The notes: generated by a model from the sequence alone, not told the origin. 64,000 nucleotides of DNA from JAEUPI01 sp963814435 (GCA_963814435.1 CAWFCV010000003.1:124001-188000); one strand, 5' to 3'. Counted from the first letter of the stretch, positions 47,242 through 57,513 are shown. Numbers and translations: made by a program.

Positions 47242-47724
47242 ATGAACCCACCTTTCGAAGTGCGCGCGGCCGAACCGCGCGACGTGCCGGCGATCGTCGG
47301 CCTCATCACCGAGTTGGCCGAGTTCGAGCGCCTGACGCATCTGCTGCAGGTCACGCCGCAGTCGCTGCATCCGCACCTGTTCGGCCCAAGGCCGGCGGCC
47401 GAGGCGATGGTCGCCCAGCTCGGTGGCGACGTGGTCGCTTTCGCGCTGTTCTTCACCAACTTCTCGACCTTCCTCGCCAGGCCGGGCCTGTATCTGGAAG
47501 ACCTGTACGTGCAGCCGGCTCACCGTGGCCGCGGGCTCGGCCGCGCGTTGCTCGAGCGTCTGGGCGCGCTGGCCGTGGAGCGCGGCTACGGCCGCTTCGA
47601 ATGGAGCGTGCTCGACTGGAACGAGAACGCGATCCGCTTCTACGAAAAGATGGGCGCATCGCTGCTGCCCGATTGGCGCATCTGCCGCGTCACCGGGCCG
47701 GCGCTGGAGCGATTCGGCCGCTGA
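47242..47724 (+). CDS. GNAT family N-acetyltransferase
   Basis: 160 residues covering one GNAT domain. The acetyl-CoA site is QPAHRGRGLGRALLERL (motif A, Q/RxxGxG/A). YLEDLYV forms the beta-4 strand, and WNENAIRFYEKMGA is motif B. It resembles small diamine acetyltransferase-like proteins (SAT family), but the acceptor is not determinable. It lies 12 bp before the acyl-CoA synthetase gene, so the two probably share a transcript. Confidence 0.92.
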   Translation: MNPPFEVRAAEPRDVPAIVGLITELAEFERLTHLLQVTPQSLHPHLFGPRPAAEAMVAQLGGDVVAFALFFTNFSTFLARPGLYLEDLYVQPAHRGRGLGRALLERLGALAVERGYGRFEWSVLDWNENAIRFYEKMGASLLPDWRICRVTGPALERFGR

Positions 47725-47736
47725 CACCGCGAGACC

Positions 47737-49507
47737 ATGCACGAACCCGACGAGTACGACGCGCTGTACGGCCAGTTTCGCTGGCACGTCCCGCAGCGGT
47801 TCAACATCGCTCAGGTCTGCTGCACCCGCTGGGCACGCGACACGCCCGACGCGATCGCCATCCGCGCCGAACACGAGGACGGCACGCGGCTGCGCGTCAG
47901 CTACGTCCAGCTGCAGCGCCAGGCCGACCGTGCGTCGAACCTGCTGCGCCGCCTGGGCGTGCAGCGCGGCGACCGGGTCGCGATCGTGATGCCGCAGCGC
48001 ATCGAGACCGCGGTCGCGCACATGGCGGTCTATCAGCTCGGCGCCATCGCGATGCCGCTGTCGATGCTGTTCGGCGTCGACGCGCTTGCGTACCGCCTGC
48101 GCGACAGCGGCGCGGTGTGCGCGATCGTCGACGAGTCGGCGATCGACAACCTGCTGGCCGCGCGCCCGGTGGTGGCGGCGCTGCGGCAGGTGGTGGCCGT
48201 GGGCGGCGCCCACGGCCGCGGCGACGTCGACTGGCTCGAGGCCCTGCGGGCCGAGGCCGCCGCGTTCGACGCGGTGGACACCGCCGCCGACGACGCCGGC
48301 GTGCTGATCTACACCAGCGGCACGACCGGCCCGCCCAAGGGCGCGCTGATCGCGCACCGCGGGCTGATCGGCAACCTCACCGGCTTCGTCTGCAGCCAGA
48401 ACTGGTTCGGCTTTGCCGATCCGACCATCGGGCCCCCTTCCCCGGGGAAGGGGAGCGGGGGCAGGGGGGCGTCAGTTCAGGGCCGACGCCCCGCCGCGGG
48501 ACCGAGAACGCCCAGCGTCTTCTGGAGCCCCGCGGACTGGGCCTGGACCGGCGGCCTGATGGACGCGCTGCTGCCCACGCTGTATTTCGGCCGCGAGATC
48601 GTCGGCTACCAGGGCCGCTTCGACCCGGTCAAGGCGTTCGAGCTGATGCAGCGCTATCGCGTGACGCACGCCTTCCTGTTCCCCACCGCGCTGAAGGCGA
48701 TGATGAAGGCCGTGCCCGACCCGCGCGAGCGCTACGAGCTGCAGCTGCGCGCGATCATGAGCGCCGGCGAGGCGGTGGGTGACGCGGTGTTCCACTACTG
48801 CCGCGAGCGCCTGGGCGTCACGGTCAACGAGATGTTCGGCCAGACCGAGATCAACTACATCGTCGGCAACTGCGCGCGTGCGCTGGCCGGCGCGCGCCGG
48901 CAGCATGGGCCGGCCGTACCCGGGCCACCGCGTCGCGGTGATCGACGACGACGGCCGCGAATGCCGCGCGCGGCACGCCGGGCGACGTGGCGGTGCACCG
49001 GCGCGACATCCACGGCCACCCCGACCCGGTGTTCTTCCTCGGCTACTGGAAGAACGACGGCGGCGACGCGCGCCAAGTTCACCGGCGCGCCCGACGACAG
49101 CTGGTGCCGCACCGGCGACATCGCGGTGATGGACGAGCAGGGCTACCTCTGGTACCAGGGCCGCAGCGACGACATGTTCAAGGCCGCCGGCTACCGCATC
49201 GGGCCGAGCGAGGTCGAGAACTGCCTCGTCAAGCACCCGGCGGTGGCCAATGCGGCGGTGGTGCCGAAGCCCGACGCCGAGCGCGGCGCGCTGGTCAAGG
49301 CCTTCGTCGTGCTGGCCCCGGGCTTCAGCCGGCGACGCGGCGCTGATCGAGCAGCTGCAGCAGCACGTGCGCGGCAAGCTCGCGCCCTACGAGTACCCGA
49401 AGGAGATCGAATTCATCGACGCGTTGCCGATGACCACCACCGGCAAGGTGCAGCGCGTGGTGCTGCGCAAGCTGGAGGAGCAACGCGCGGCTGCGCGCGG
49501 CGGTTGA
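47737..49507 (+). CDS. AMP-forming acyl-CoA synthetase (four frameshifts and an in-frame insertion)
   Basis: About 560 residues. AMP-binding motif YTSGTTGPPKGALIAH, then WSPADWAWTGGLMDA, the A5 region MFGQTEINYIVGN, the A8 region WCRTGDIAVMDEQGYLWYQGRSDDM and the A10 end TTTGKVQRVVLRKLE with the catalytic Lys. It activates a fatty or short organic acid to acyl-CoA. One-base insertions near 48895, 48965, 49073 and 49331 break the frame, and all four are resolved by deleting one base. About 30 residues rich in Gly/Pro/Arg interrupt the protein just before VFWSPADWAW, at the palindromic element described separately. Confidence 0.85.
48425..48515. repeat. GC-rich palindromic element inserted in frame in the synthetase gene
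   Basis: About 90 bp, boundaries approximate. It contains a perfect 20-bp palindrome (48434-48453, CCCCTTCCCC then GGGGAAGGGG) and a second stem with arms GGGGCGTC (48466-48473) and GACGCCCC (48485-48492). Its 12-mer GGGGGCAGGGGG recurs in the intergenic region at 61779-61790. It looks like a REP/MITE-type small repeat that kept the frame open. Confidence 0.6.
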
Positions 49508-49529
49508 GCCCGGGTGCCGCGCGATGACA

Positions 49530-49552
49530 AGGGCCCGGTCGCGCCGGGCCCT
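49530..49552. terminator. Hairpin between convergent genes
   Basis: Perfect 9-bp arms AGGGCCCGG (49530-49538) and CCGGGCCCT (49544-49552) with a TCGCG loop lie in the 68-bp gap between the synthetase and the DUF5666-like gene. No T-run is present. A bidirectional terminator is likely from position. Confidence 0.5.
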
Positions 49553-49575
49553 CAGTTCATCGCGCGCGCCGCTAC

Positions 49576-51268
49576 CTACCAGTTCACCGGGTGCGCGTAG
49601 AGCACCACCCAGCGCCCGTTGGGCACGTCGCGATAGAACCAGGCCCGCACCAGCGCGCCGTTGACCACGCCCGCTGTCACGGTGCTCGCTGGCGTGATGG
49701 CCATCGGCACCAAGTTGACCCACATCGATACGCCGGGCACCACATGGTGCGCGATGCCCAGCGCGCTGAACACCAGACCGCCGGTGGGCGAAGTGGGCGG
49801 CGTGTCGTCGAGCACCACGCGCAGCAGCAGGAAGCCATTGCCAGGCCCCTGGTACACGCCACGCACGGCCACGTACTGGCCATCGGCGAGCGATGCGGCG
49901 TGGCGCCGTTGCTGAACACCGTGTTGTCGTCCCAGTGCAGCGTGACGGCGCCCAGCAGCGGGCGGTTGGTGATGTGGAACGTCTTGGCGTTGGCGTCGAG
50001 CTGGTTGATCGGACCGTAGGCATCGACCACCGTGCCCACCGCGAGCGTCGGGCACTCGATGCGTGCGGCCAGCACCGACGAGCCACTGATCTGGCCGGCG
50101 ACGGCGACAATCTTGTCGTTGTCGTCGTTTGTCAGGCTGCAGTTGTTGCCGAACGTCGTGGTGCTGTTCGCCGTCACCGGCACGCCGCGAACGCGGAAGT
50201 TCTTCGTCGCCCCGTCATCGGCGAAGTCGCTGACGCTGCCGAGCAGCGTGACCACGCCGTCGGACAGGCGCCGCACCGCGACCGCACGCGCCACCAGCTT
50301 GCCGCTGGTGGCGTCGAAGGAGCCGCGCACGTGCATCGTCTTGCCGTCGACCACGTCGGCTGGCGTGCCGACGGTGAACACGGTGTTGGCGGTGATCTGC
50401 ACCGTGATGCCGTCGATCACCGGCTCGGTGCACGGGTTCGCGCCGTTGCAGCCACTCACCGGGCCCTGCACCCGCACCCTCTGCTGGTCGGCGAACTGGC
50501 GGCGCAGCACGCGGATGAAGCGCGCATTGACGTCGTTGGTGCCCGACACCGCGCCGGTGCTCCACATCGCCACGGTGAGCCCGTCGCGCAAGCGTGGAGC
50601 CGGCGGGGAAGATCGTCGTGCCCGGCGCCGTAGTGCACCGTCAGCCCGCCGAGGGTGAAGGTGCCGCGCTGGCGTTCAGGTTGCCGATCACGCCGGCCAC
50701 GCGCACCCAGGTGTCGGTGGCAGGGCTTGCGCTCGATGCGGGTGGCCTGGATGGCCACGCCGGCGCCGTGCGGCACGGCCTTGCCGTGCACCTCGACGCG
50801 GTCGCCGACGCCGATGTCGGCCGCGCTGTCGTAGCCCTCGAACACGGTCACCGGGCCTAGGGCGGGATCGGTATTCACGAGCACTTCGGCATGCCGGCCA
50901 CCGTGAGTGGCGCGGTGGAGCTGACCAGCCCGATCAGCTCGGGCGCGATTCGCGCGACCAGGATCCTGCACGCCGCGGCGTTGCCGTCGAGGTCGAGTTC
51001 CAGGCGCTGGCCGAGCTTGACCTCGGGATTGATCGGCGTCTCGGGGCCACCCGTGACGGTGTCGCAGACGACGCGCGCGCCGAGGTGGTCGCAGCGCTCG
51101 CCGCCGATGAAGATGCTGCCGAAGCCGTCGACCGTGCCGGCCGCAAAGGTCTCGGGCGTCCGCGCCGGTGCCGCCCGAGCCGAGCCCGCTGCCGCCGCAG
51201 GCGCTGAGCAGCGACACGGCGGTGGCCGCGGCCAGCAGCCAGCGGTGGAGGTGAGTGGTGGGTGTCAT
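49576..51268 (-). CDS. DUF5666-type repeat lipoprotein (several frameshifts)
   Basis: Start MTPTTHLHRWLLAAATAVSLLS with the lipobox LSAC at about residue 25. Joined frames give about 550 residues with repeated OB-like beta units: VGDRVEVHGKAV, FTLGGLTVHYGA, ITANTVFTV, KTMHVRGSFDATSGKLVA, VRGVPVTANSTTTFGN, then YVAVRGVYQGPGN near the end. The C-terminus is GRWVVLYAHPVNW. This repeat type is common in Burkholderiales surface lipoproteins of unknown role. Frame breaks occur near 49900, 50600, 50700 and 51160. It is translationally coupled to the DUF6502-like gene upstream. Confidence 0.75.
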
Positions 51269-52172
51269 CGTGGGCTCCCTGAGGTGGTCTTGGTCGTGGA
51301 ACGTGGCCGTGCCGTGGGGCGCGGCTGCGCTCGCCGGCGCGTCCTGCGGCTCGGCGTAGTAATAGACACCGAAGCGCATGCGCATCGAGGTCTCGTGTTT
51401 CTTGGCGTCCTGCTTCAGGCGTGGCGCGGCTTCGCTGGCCATCTGCTGGAAGGCGCTCTGCCACAGGCGGCGTGCCACGCGCGCCGAGTTGCTCGGTCGA
51501 CTGCGTCGACAGGCCGCTGCCGAAGATGCTCTGCTCGAGGAACTTGTCCGGTGCGCCGCGCAGGTTGTGTGCCGCGGCGGCCAGGTGGTCGCCCACGTTG
51601 GCCGCGAAGAGATCGGTCATTTCCTCGAATCCCTGCTGCGGCACGAACGCCTGCGCCTGCAATCGCACGAGGTCGCCGTCGACCTGCACCAGCCCCAGCC
51701 GCTGCATCTCGGCCAGCAGGGTGCGCGGGTGCACGTCCGACGAGATCTGGCGGGCCAGGCCGTCGAACGACAGGGCGTCGCCGCTCTTCGGCATCGCGGC
51801 CGGCTGATCGTGCGCATCGCGCAGCTGCGGGTCGGTGAGCCAGCGCGTGAACACCTGCGACGCCACCGAGGGGGTCTTGGGCTGCGCGTCGGTCGGAGAG
51901 GACTCGCCCATCGCCCGGATGTCGCGCCGGTGCACGCCCGACAGCACGCTGAGCGCCGAGTCGGTGAGCTTGCCGTCGTGCTCGGCCAGCTCACGCCGGG
52001 CCGCCTCGACGAACACGGTCTTCAGCGCCGGGGCGAAGCTCGCGTAGTGCACGCCGTTGCGCACCAGCCAGCGCGCCAGCGGCACCAGCATCGCCAGCGC
52101 CGCGCGCAGCGCGATGCGGGCGCGGGCGTCGGTCGGCTCCACGCTGGAGAGGGGTTGGGCGGTGTCGTTCAT
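51265..52172 (-). CDS. DUF6502-like protein (frameshifted), possibly a regulator
   Basis: About 300 residues. N-terminal segments RIALRAALAMLVPLARWLVRNGVHY and FVEAARRELAEHDGKLTDSAL are followed by VLSGVHRRDIRAM, which has a helix-turn-helix look. The middle holds LLAEMQRLGLVQVDGDLVRL, and the end has QSAFQQMASEAAPRLKQDAK and MRMRFGVYYYAE. An extra base near 51485 splits it. As given, the frame then runs through into the lipoprotein gene. Removing one more base would end it at a TGA overlapping that gene's ATG. The pairing with the DUF5666-like gene looks like a fixed two-gene unit. The coding start could also be 52187. Confidence 0.75.
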
Positions 52173-52182
52173 GGAATTTCTG

Positions 52183-52212
52183 TCCATTTGTTGAAATGGA
52201 ATATATGTCCAT
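52183..52212. promoter_or_regulatory. AT-rich inverted repeat and TGTCCAT direct repeats
   Basis: TCCATTT (52183-52189) and AAATGGA (52194-52200) form a perfect 7-bp inverted repeat with a GTTG spacer. TGTCCAT occurs at 52181-52187 and 52206-52212. The patch sits just upstream of the DUF6502-like start and in the divergent gap to the aldo/keto reductase gene. It could be an operator for autoregulation. It stands out by its AT content. Confidence 0.5.
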
Positions 52213-52344
52213 CCGGTTGACCGTGGCAAGGCCCATTCGCGGGTTTTTCGGTAAAGAAGCGTGAACAACGCCGCATTCGGCGCCGCCGCCGCCCGCGGTG
52301 CCCGATCGGGCACACTGCCCAGCCTTGAAGCAATGGAAGTCGCG

Positions 52345-53407
52345 ATGGACCACGTGAATCTCGGGCGCAGCGACCTGCGCGTCAGCCGCGTCTGCCTCGG
52401 CACGATGACCTTCGGCGAGCAGGTCGACGAGCCGACCACGCACGCCATCCTCGACCGTGCGCTCGAGCGCGGCGTCACGTTCGTCGACACCGCCGAGATG
52501 TACGCCTTCCCGCCGCGGCGCGAGACCTATGGCGCCACCGAGGCGATGATCGGGCGCTGGTTCGCGGCGCGCCCGGGCGTGCGCCGGCGCGTGGTGCTCG
52601 CCACCAAGGCCGCCGGCCCGTCGCGCGGCATGGATTGGGTGCACGGTGGCAGTCTGGACCTCACGCCGGCGCAGATCGCGCGGGCGTGCGACGACGAGTC
52701 TGCAGCGCCTGCGCACCGACGTGATCGACCTGTACCAGATCCATTGGCCCAACCGCAACGTGCCGAGCTTCGGCGCGCTCTTCTACGATCCGAAGCTCGA
52801 ACGCCCGCAAACCAGCATCCACGACCAGCTGCAGGCGCTGACCGCGCTGGTGCGCGCCGGCAAGGTGCGGCAGATCGGGCTGTCCAACGAAACGCCGTGG
52901 GGTGTGGCGCAGTTCGTCCAGGCGGCCGAGGTGCACGGGCTGGCACGGATCGTCTCGGTGCAGAACCCGTACGCGCTGGTCAATCGCACGGTGGACAACG
53001 GGCTGGACGAGGCGCTGCACCATGAGGGCGTGTCGCTGCTGGCCTACTCGCCGCTCGGCATGGGCACGCTCACCGGCAAGTACGACGCGCAGGGCGTCGA
53101 CGTGTCGCGCCCGGAGTCGGGTCGCCTCGCACGCTTCGAGCGCGTGCGCACGCAGCGCTGGGGCCGGCCCGAGACGCTGGCCGCGGCGCGCCGCTACAAC
53201 GCGCTGGCGCGCGAGCACGGTATGACGCCGACGCGCATGGCGCTGGCGTTCGTCTACGGCAACTGGCGCGTGACCAGCACGATCCTCGGCGTGGTCAGCG
53301 TGGCGCAGCTCGACGAATGCCTCGATGCCTGGGGCACGACGCTGGCGCCCGAGGTGCTGAGCGCGATCGACCGCATCCGCTGGGAGATTCGGGATCCGGG
53401 GCAATAG
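52345..53407 (+). CDS. Aldo/keto reductase, Tas-like (one frameshift)
   Basis: About 353 residues from ATG 52345 (MDHVNLGRSDLRVSRVCLG; 52333 is an alternative). Catalytic Asp/Tyr in FVDTAEMYAFP, Lys in VVLATKA, His in LYQIHWPNRNV, and the NADPH site near the C-terminus (VTSTILGVVSVAQLDECL). It resembles E. coli Tas and YghZ NADPH-dependent reductases of carbonyl compounds. One extra T near 52700 (GAGTCTG) splits it, and its removal rejoins DDES to LQRLRTDVIDLYQIHW. The upstream region is shared with the divergent DUF6502-like gene. Confidence 0.88.
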
Positions 53408-53443
53408 CCCCGGGTGCCGCGACCCGGTTCAGCGAATCTCGAG

Positions 53444-53935
53444 ATGGCGAAGAAAGACAAACACGTCAGCGCCACGCCCGCCACCGAGTGGTTGCGCGCG
53501 CACGGCGTGGCCTTCACCGAGCATGTCTACGACTACGTCGACCACGGCGGCACCGCCGAGTCGGCACGCCAGCTCGGCGTCGACGAGCACCGGGTGGTCA
53601 AGACGCTGGTGATGCAGGACGAGCGCGGCGAGGCGTTGATCGTGCTGATGCACGGCGACGCCAGCGTCAGCACCAAGAACCTGGCACGCGCCATCGGCGC
53701 CAAGAGCGTCGAGCCGTGCAAGCCCGAAGTCGCGCAGCGCCACAGCGGCTATCTCGTCGGCGGCACCTCGCCGTTCGGCACGCGCAAGGCGATGCCGGTG
53801 TACGTGCAGATCAGCGTGCTCGAGCTGCCGCAGGTGCTGATCAACGGCGGGCGGCGCGGCTACCTGGTGGGCATCGAGCCGCGGATCCTGGTGGATACGC
53901 TGCTCGCGACCCCGGTGCATTGCGCGATCCAATAA
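53444..53935 (+). CDS. ybaK: YbaK/EbsC-type Cys-tRNA(Pro) deacylase
   Basis: 163 residues. The YbaK fold shows the N-terminal helix TPATEWLRAHGVAFTEHVYDY, the conserved Lys in VVKTLVM, the GSTSPFG-like loop (GGTSPFGTRKAMPVY) and the C-terminal GGRRGYLVGIEP. The enzyme hydrolyses Cys mischarged on tRNA-Pro in trans after prolyl-tRNA synthetase error. It follows the reductase gene by 36 bp and precedes the sugar dehydrogenase gene by 44 bp, but there is no functional link. Confidence 0.92.
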   Translation: MAKKDKHVSATPATEWLRAHGVAFTEHVYDYVDHGGTAESARQLGVDEHRVVKTLVMQDERGEALIVLMHGDASVSTKNLARAIGAKSVEPCKPEVAQRHSGYLVGGTSPFGTRKAMPVYVQISVLELPQVLINGGRRGYLVGIEPRILVDTLLATPVHCAIQ

Positions 53936-53979
53936 TCCCCTGGCGGCTGCCAGGTTTCCTTCAAGTCACGGATCACACC

Positions 53980-55335
53980 ATGATCGACCAGCCCATCACC
54001 GGCCGCCTGCGCAATCTGGTCGCCGCCACCGCGCTGGGCTTGTCGCTGGTCGGCGCGCAGGCCCAGGATCTGGCGCTGCGACTTGTCGCGCAGGGCCTCG
54101 TGTCGCCGATTCAGCTCGACGAACTGCCCGACGGCAGCGGCCGCAAACTCATCGTGCAACAGGACGGCGTCGTGCGCGTGCTGCTGCCCGACGGCCATGT
54201 CGCCGCCGAGCCGCTGCTGGATCTGCGGCCGCACATGCTGCCGGTGGCCAACGATTTCGAGGAGCGCGGGTTGCTCGGCCTGGCGCTGCATCCGCAGTTC
54301 GCACGCAACGGGCGTCTGTTCATCACCTACAGTGCGCCGCTGCGCCCCAGCGCGCCGCGCAACTGGAACTACACGCGCCGAGTGTCCGAGCTGAGTCTCA
54401 AGCCCGGCACGCTGGGTCCGGTGGACCTCGGCACCGAGCGTGTGCTGATCGAGTTGGACTGGCCGAGCCGCAAGCACAACGGCGGCGCGCTGGCGTTCGG
54501 GCCTGACGGCCTGCTCTACATCGGTTTCGGCGACAGCGGGGCGTCGCACGGCATCGGGCCCAAGGTGCTCCACGAAGCGTTCGACGTGCCGGCCGAACTG
54601 TTGATCTGGGACCATCTCGCCCAGGACCTGCACTCGCTGTACGGCAAGGTGCTGCGCATCGACGTCGACCGGGGCTTCCCCGGCTATGCGATACCGCCCG
54701 GCAACCCGCTGGTCGGCAAGGCCGGGCGCCCCGAGGTGTATGCCTGGGGATTTCGCAACCCGTATCGCATCGCGTTCGACAGCGACGGCAGCGGCGACTT
54801 CTACATCACCGCCACGGCAGAGACGCTGTGGGAGGCGGCCTACCGCGTGCGCAAGCCCGGCAACTTCGGCTGGCCGCTGATGGAAGGCGCGCATTGCGTC
54901 GACCGGTTGAAGCCCCGCGAGCCGCCGGCGAGCTGCGCGCGGACGGACGCCGCGGGAGCGCCGCTCGAGTTGCCGGTGGTGGAGTATCCGAACATGCAGG
55001 TCCAGCATCCAGCATCGAAGCTCGGCCTCAAGGGCGTCGGCACCGCGATCACCGGCGCGCGCGTCTACCGGGGCAAGGCGATCGCCCACCTGCAGGGCCG
55101 CCTGCTGTTCAGTGACTGGAGCGCTGCCTTCCGCCAGCCCTCGGGGCAGCTTTTCATCGCTCAGGCGGCCGATCGGGCCGGCGCGCCCTGGCCCTACGAG
55201 CGTCTGCTGCAGATCGACAGCCGCATCATCGGCCTGGCCGAGGACCGTGCCGGCGAGATCTACGTGCTCACGCACGAAGGTCTGGGGCCCTTTGGCGAGA
55301 CGGGCAAGGTCTTCGAGCTGGTCGTGGCGCCGTGA
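53980..55335 (+). CDS. PQQ-type glucose/sorbosone dehydrogenase-like protein, exported
   Basis: 451 residues with a signal peptide ending at GAQAQ|DLA. The six-bladed GSDH propeller shows LDELPDGSGRKLIVQQDGVVRVL, ERGLLGLALHPQFARNG, the catalytic/PQQ-binding HNGGALAFGPDGLLYIGFGD (His), WGFRNPYRIAFD and GDFYITA. These proteins oxidise aldose sugars or related carbonyls with PQQ and Ca2+ in the periplasm and pass electrons to cytochromes. No PQQ synthesis gene is in the window. Several family members are inactive scaffolds, so activity is not certain. Confidence 0.88.
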   Translation: MIDQPITGRLRNLVAATALGLSLVGAQAQDLALRLVAQGLVSPIQLDELPDGSGRKLIVQQDGVVRVLLPDGHVAAEPLLDLRPHMLPVANDFEERGLLGLALHPQFARNGRLFITYSAPLRPSAPRNWNYTRRVSELSLKPGTLGPVDLGTERVLIELDWPSRKHNGGALAFGPDGLLYIGFGDSGASHGIGPKVLHEAFDVPAELLIWDHLAQDLHSLYGKVLRIDVDRGFPGYAIPPGNPLVGKAGRPEVYAWGFRNPYRIAFDSDGSGDFYITATAETLWEAAYRVRKPGNFGWPLMEGAHCVDRLKPREPPASCARTDAAGAPLELPVVEYPNMQVQHPASKLGLKGVGTAITGARVYRGKAIAHLQGRLLFSDWSAAFRQPSGQLFIAQAADRAGAPWPYERLLQIDSRIIGLAEDRAGEIYVLTHEGLGPFGETGKVFELVVAP

Positions 55336-55347
55336 CGGTCTCTAGCG

Positions 55348-56748
55348 TCAGAACGGATGCTCGACGTAGAGCACGATGTAGTTGGAACCACCGATCACCT
55401 TGCCCAGCAGGCGCGAGTTGGCGAACATGCCCGAGCGGTGGGTGACGCCCAGGCCGACGAAGGTCTGCTTCCACTCGGGCTTGCCGATCGCATCGCCGAG
55501 GCTCAGGTCGATCGACGGATCGATATAGTTCAGCACGCGTGATGTGCGCCGGCCGCGGGAGGCCTGCTCGAGCACTTCGGCGTAGGGCACCGGATCGGCG
55601 ACGGTGATGCCCCAGCCCAAGCCGATGCGGGTCAACACGCGTTCGCTCCAGGGCAGGCCGCGGTAGTAGGCCTTCATGAACAAGTTCAGCTCGGCGCCGT
55701 CGCGCTGGAACGGCCGGTCGTGGTGATGGATGAATCCCGCGTAGCCGACGAGGTCCAGCGGCCAGCCGCGAAAACCTTCCACCAGCGTCTTGCCCACGGT
55801 CAGCCCGATCACCTCGGTCGGTGCGGCGGTGTTGATCGCGGTGCAGCGCAGCATGACGATCATCGCGATGTTGCAGCGGTCCTCCGCCGCGCGACCGTAG
55901 AGCACGCGCACCCAGGTGGGTGATTGTTCGGCCTGCCAATGGATCTTCTCGTGCGCCAGGCTGTAGACCGCGCCGATGAGGCCGCCCACATGCGTGCCGG
56001 GCTCGACGATCGGGCTCGCACGCACGGTGCGCGCATACTGCGTTGCACCCACGCCGCCGATCACGTGCCAACCCTCGCTGAGGCGATAGCTGCCGTACAA
56101 CCCGGCCGACATGTCCACGCCGGCGCCGGGCCGGTAGGCAGGACGATCGGGCGTGGCCTCGTCGGCCGACACGCCGTAGTAGAAGTTGTTGGTGCGACTG
56201 CTGCGCCACGTGAAGCTCGCCGCGGGCCGCAGCGTCCAGCGGCCGAACTGCCAATCGGTGAAGGCGCCCACGCCGAGTTCCTGGCCGCGTGCTTCATGGC
56301 CGATGTTCTGGGTCAGGCTCGCGTGGATCTGGCTCTCGCCCACGTGGCGGCGCCAGCTGAGTCCCAGGTCCATGCCGCCGTTGCGCGTGGTCAGGCCCTG
56401 CAGCGGCGGTGGCACGCGGTCCAACGGGAAGCCTTCCACCCGGCGGCGCAGGTAAACATCGATTGCCTGCTGCACGCCCGGCGCGAACTTCAACCCGAAA
56501 CGGTCCGAGCGCAGGAAGAATCGCTCGCCTTCGTACAGATAGACCGGCACGATGTCGCTTTGCTGACTGTCGCCGCGGTACGGCGAGCGCTCCGCGCTGA
56601 TCAGCCACCCCAAGCCCACACCCGCGGGCTTGGAGACGAGGTCCACCACGGCCTCACCGTTGCCGATCTGTGCGGTGGCCGACAGCGGCAGCGCCAGCCA
56701 AGCCGCTGTGCGCAGGGTGAGGAGAGCCAGGCGAAGTGAGCGCAGCAT
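55348..56748 (-). CDS. Outer-membrane MipA/OmpV-like protein
   Basis: 466 residues from ATG 56748, which gives a signal peptide (MLRSLRLALLTLRTAAWLAL, cleavage near ATAQ). The mature part alternates short beta-strands, for example LYGSYRLSEGWHVIGGVGATQYA, and ends in VEHPF with a terminal Phe. AVVDLVSKPAGVGLGWLIS near the start and LRPAASFTWRSSRTNNFYYGVS fit MipA-type barrels, although this one is longer than usual. It may be a structural or transport pore. An ATG at 56835 is possible but would not give an export signal. Confidence 0.75.
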   Translation of the reverse strand: MLRSLRLALLTLRTAAWLALPLSATAQIGNGEAVVDLVSKPAGVGLGWLISAERSPYRGDSQQSDIVPVYLYEGERFFLRSDRFGLKFAPGVQQAIDVYLRRRVEGFPLDRVPPPLQGLTTRNGGMDLGLSWRRHVGESQIHASLTQNIGHEARGQELGVGAFTDWQFGRWTLRPAASFTWRSSRTNNFYYGVSADEATPDRPAYRPGAGVDMSAGLYGSYRLSEGWHVIGGVGATQYARTVRASPIVEPGTHVGGLIGAVYSLAHEKIHWQAEQSPTWVRVLYGRAAEDRCNIAMIVMLRCTAINTAAPTEVIGLTVGKTLVEGFRGWPLDLVGYAGFIHHHDRPFQRDGAELNLFMKAYYRGLPWSERVLTRIGLGWGITVADPVPYAEVLEQASRGRRTSRVLNYIDPSIDLSLGDAIGKPEWKQTFVGLGVTHRSGMFANSRLLGKVIGGSNYIVLYVEHPF

Positions 56749-57025
56749 GGCCTGCACGGAGGCCAACGGCCCTGTGGCGGCCCGCGATCGCCATAGCCTC
56801 GCGTCCGGAGCCTCCGTGATCGTCTCGACAGCCATGTCGTCGTCCGCCGACGATGATGACCCTTCTGCGCCGCGGTCGCCTCAAGACGCGGCGGGTTCAT
56901 TGACGCCGAGCAACGTGCACAGGGTGAACGTGACGAGCATCGCGTGGCGCCGCGATCAGCTCCGACAGTTCCCGGCCCGCGCCGCCCAGCCATGCGGGCC
57001 TGCGTCGCTGGGCTGGTCTTGCCTG

Positions 57026-57490
57026 TCAGTGCTTCATGTCGTGTCCGGGCGTGGCCAGCGGCTTCACCGGCGCCTTGATCTCGACCGTCTCGCGCTTGCC
57101 GTCCTTGCCCTCGACGGTGAGTGTCAGCGCAACCGTCTCGCCAGGCTTGAGCTGCTGCTTCAGGTCCAGCAGCATCACGTGGTAGCCGCCGGGCTTGAGC
57201 TCCACCGCCTTGCCGGCGGGCAGTTCGAGCGCCGGCACCGCGCGCATCTTCATCACGTTGCCGTCCATCGCCATCTCGTGGATCTCCGCCACGCCGGCCA
57301 CCGGCGAGCTGACCGAGACCAGCTTGCCGCCGGCGGCGGAGGTGATGTGCATGAAGGCGCCGCTGGCCTTTTGCTGCGCCACCGTGCCGCGCACCCAGGC
57401 GCCCTTGACGGTGGTCTGGGCAAACGCGCTGGCGGTGGCAGCGAGCGACAGAACGGCGGCGCAGGCCACCAGGGTGCATCGGGTCGACAT
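57026..57490 (-). CDS. Periplasmic copper chaperone, PCu(A)C family
   Basis: 154 residues with a signal peptide ending at SAFAQ|TTV. The copper site motif is H-E-M-x(n)-M with HEMAMDGNVMKMRAV, followed by GGYHVMLLDLKQ, matching the H-M-H-M set of the family. The C-terminal HDMKH adds a possible second metal site. Such proteins deliver Cu(I) to the CuA or CuB site of cytochrome oxidase. It is the second gene of a unit with the outer-membrane-like protein upstream (23-bp gap). Confidence 0.92.
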   Translation of the reverse strand: MSTRCTLVACAAVLSLAATASAFAQTTVKGAWVRGTVAQQKASGAFMHITSAAGGKLVSVSSPVAGVAEIHEMAMDGNVMKMRAVPALELPAGKAVELKPGGYHVMLLDLKQQLKPGETVALTLTVEGKDGKRETVEIKAPVKPLATPGHDMKH

Positions 57491-57513
57491 GGTGAATTCC
57501 TTGGCGTGAGTCT

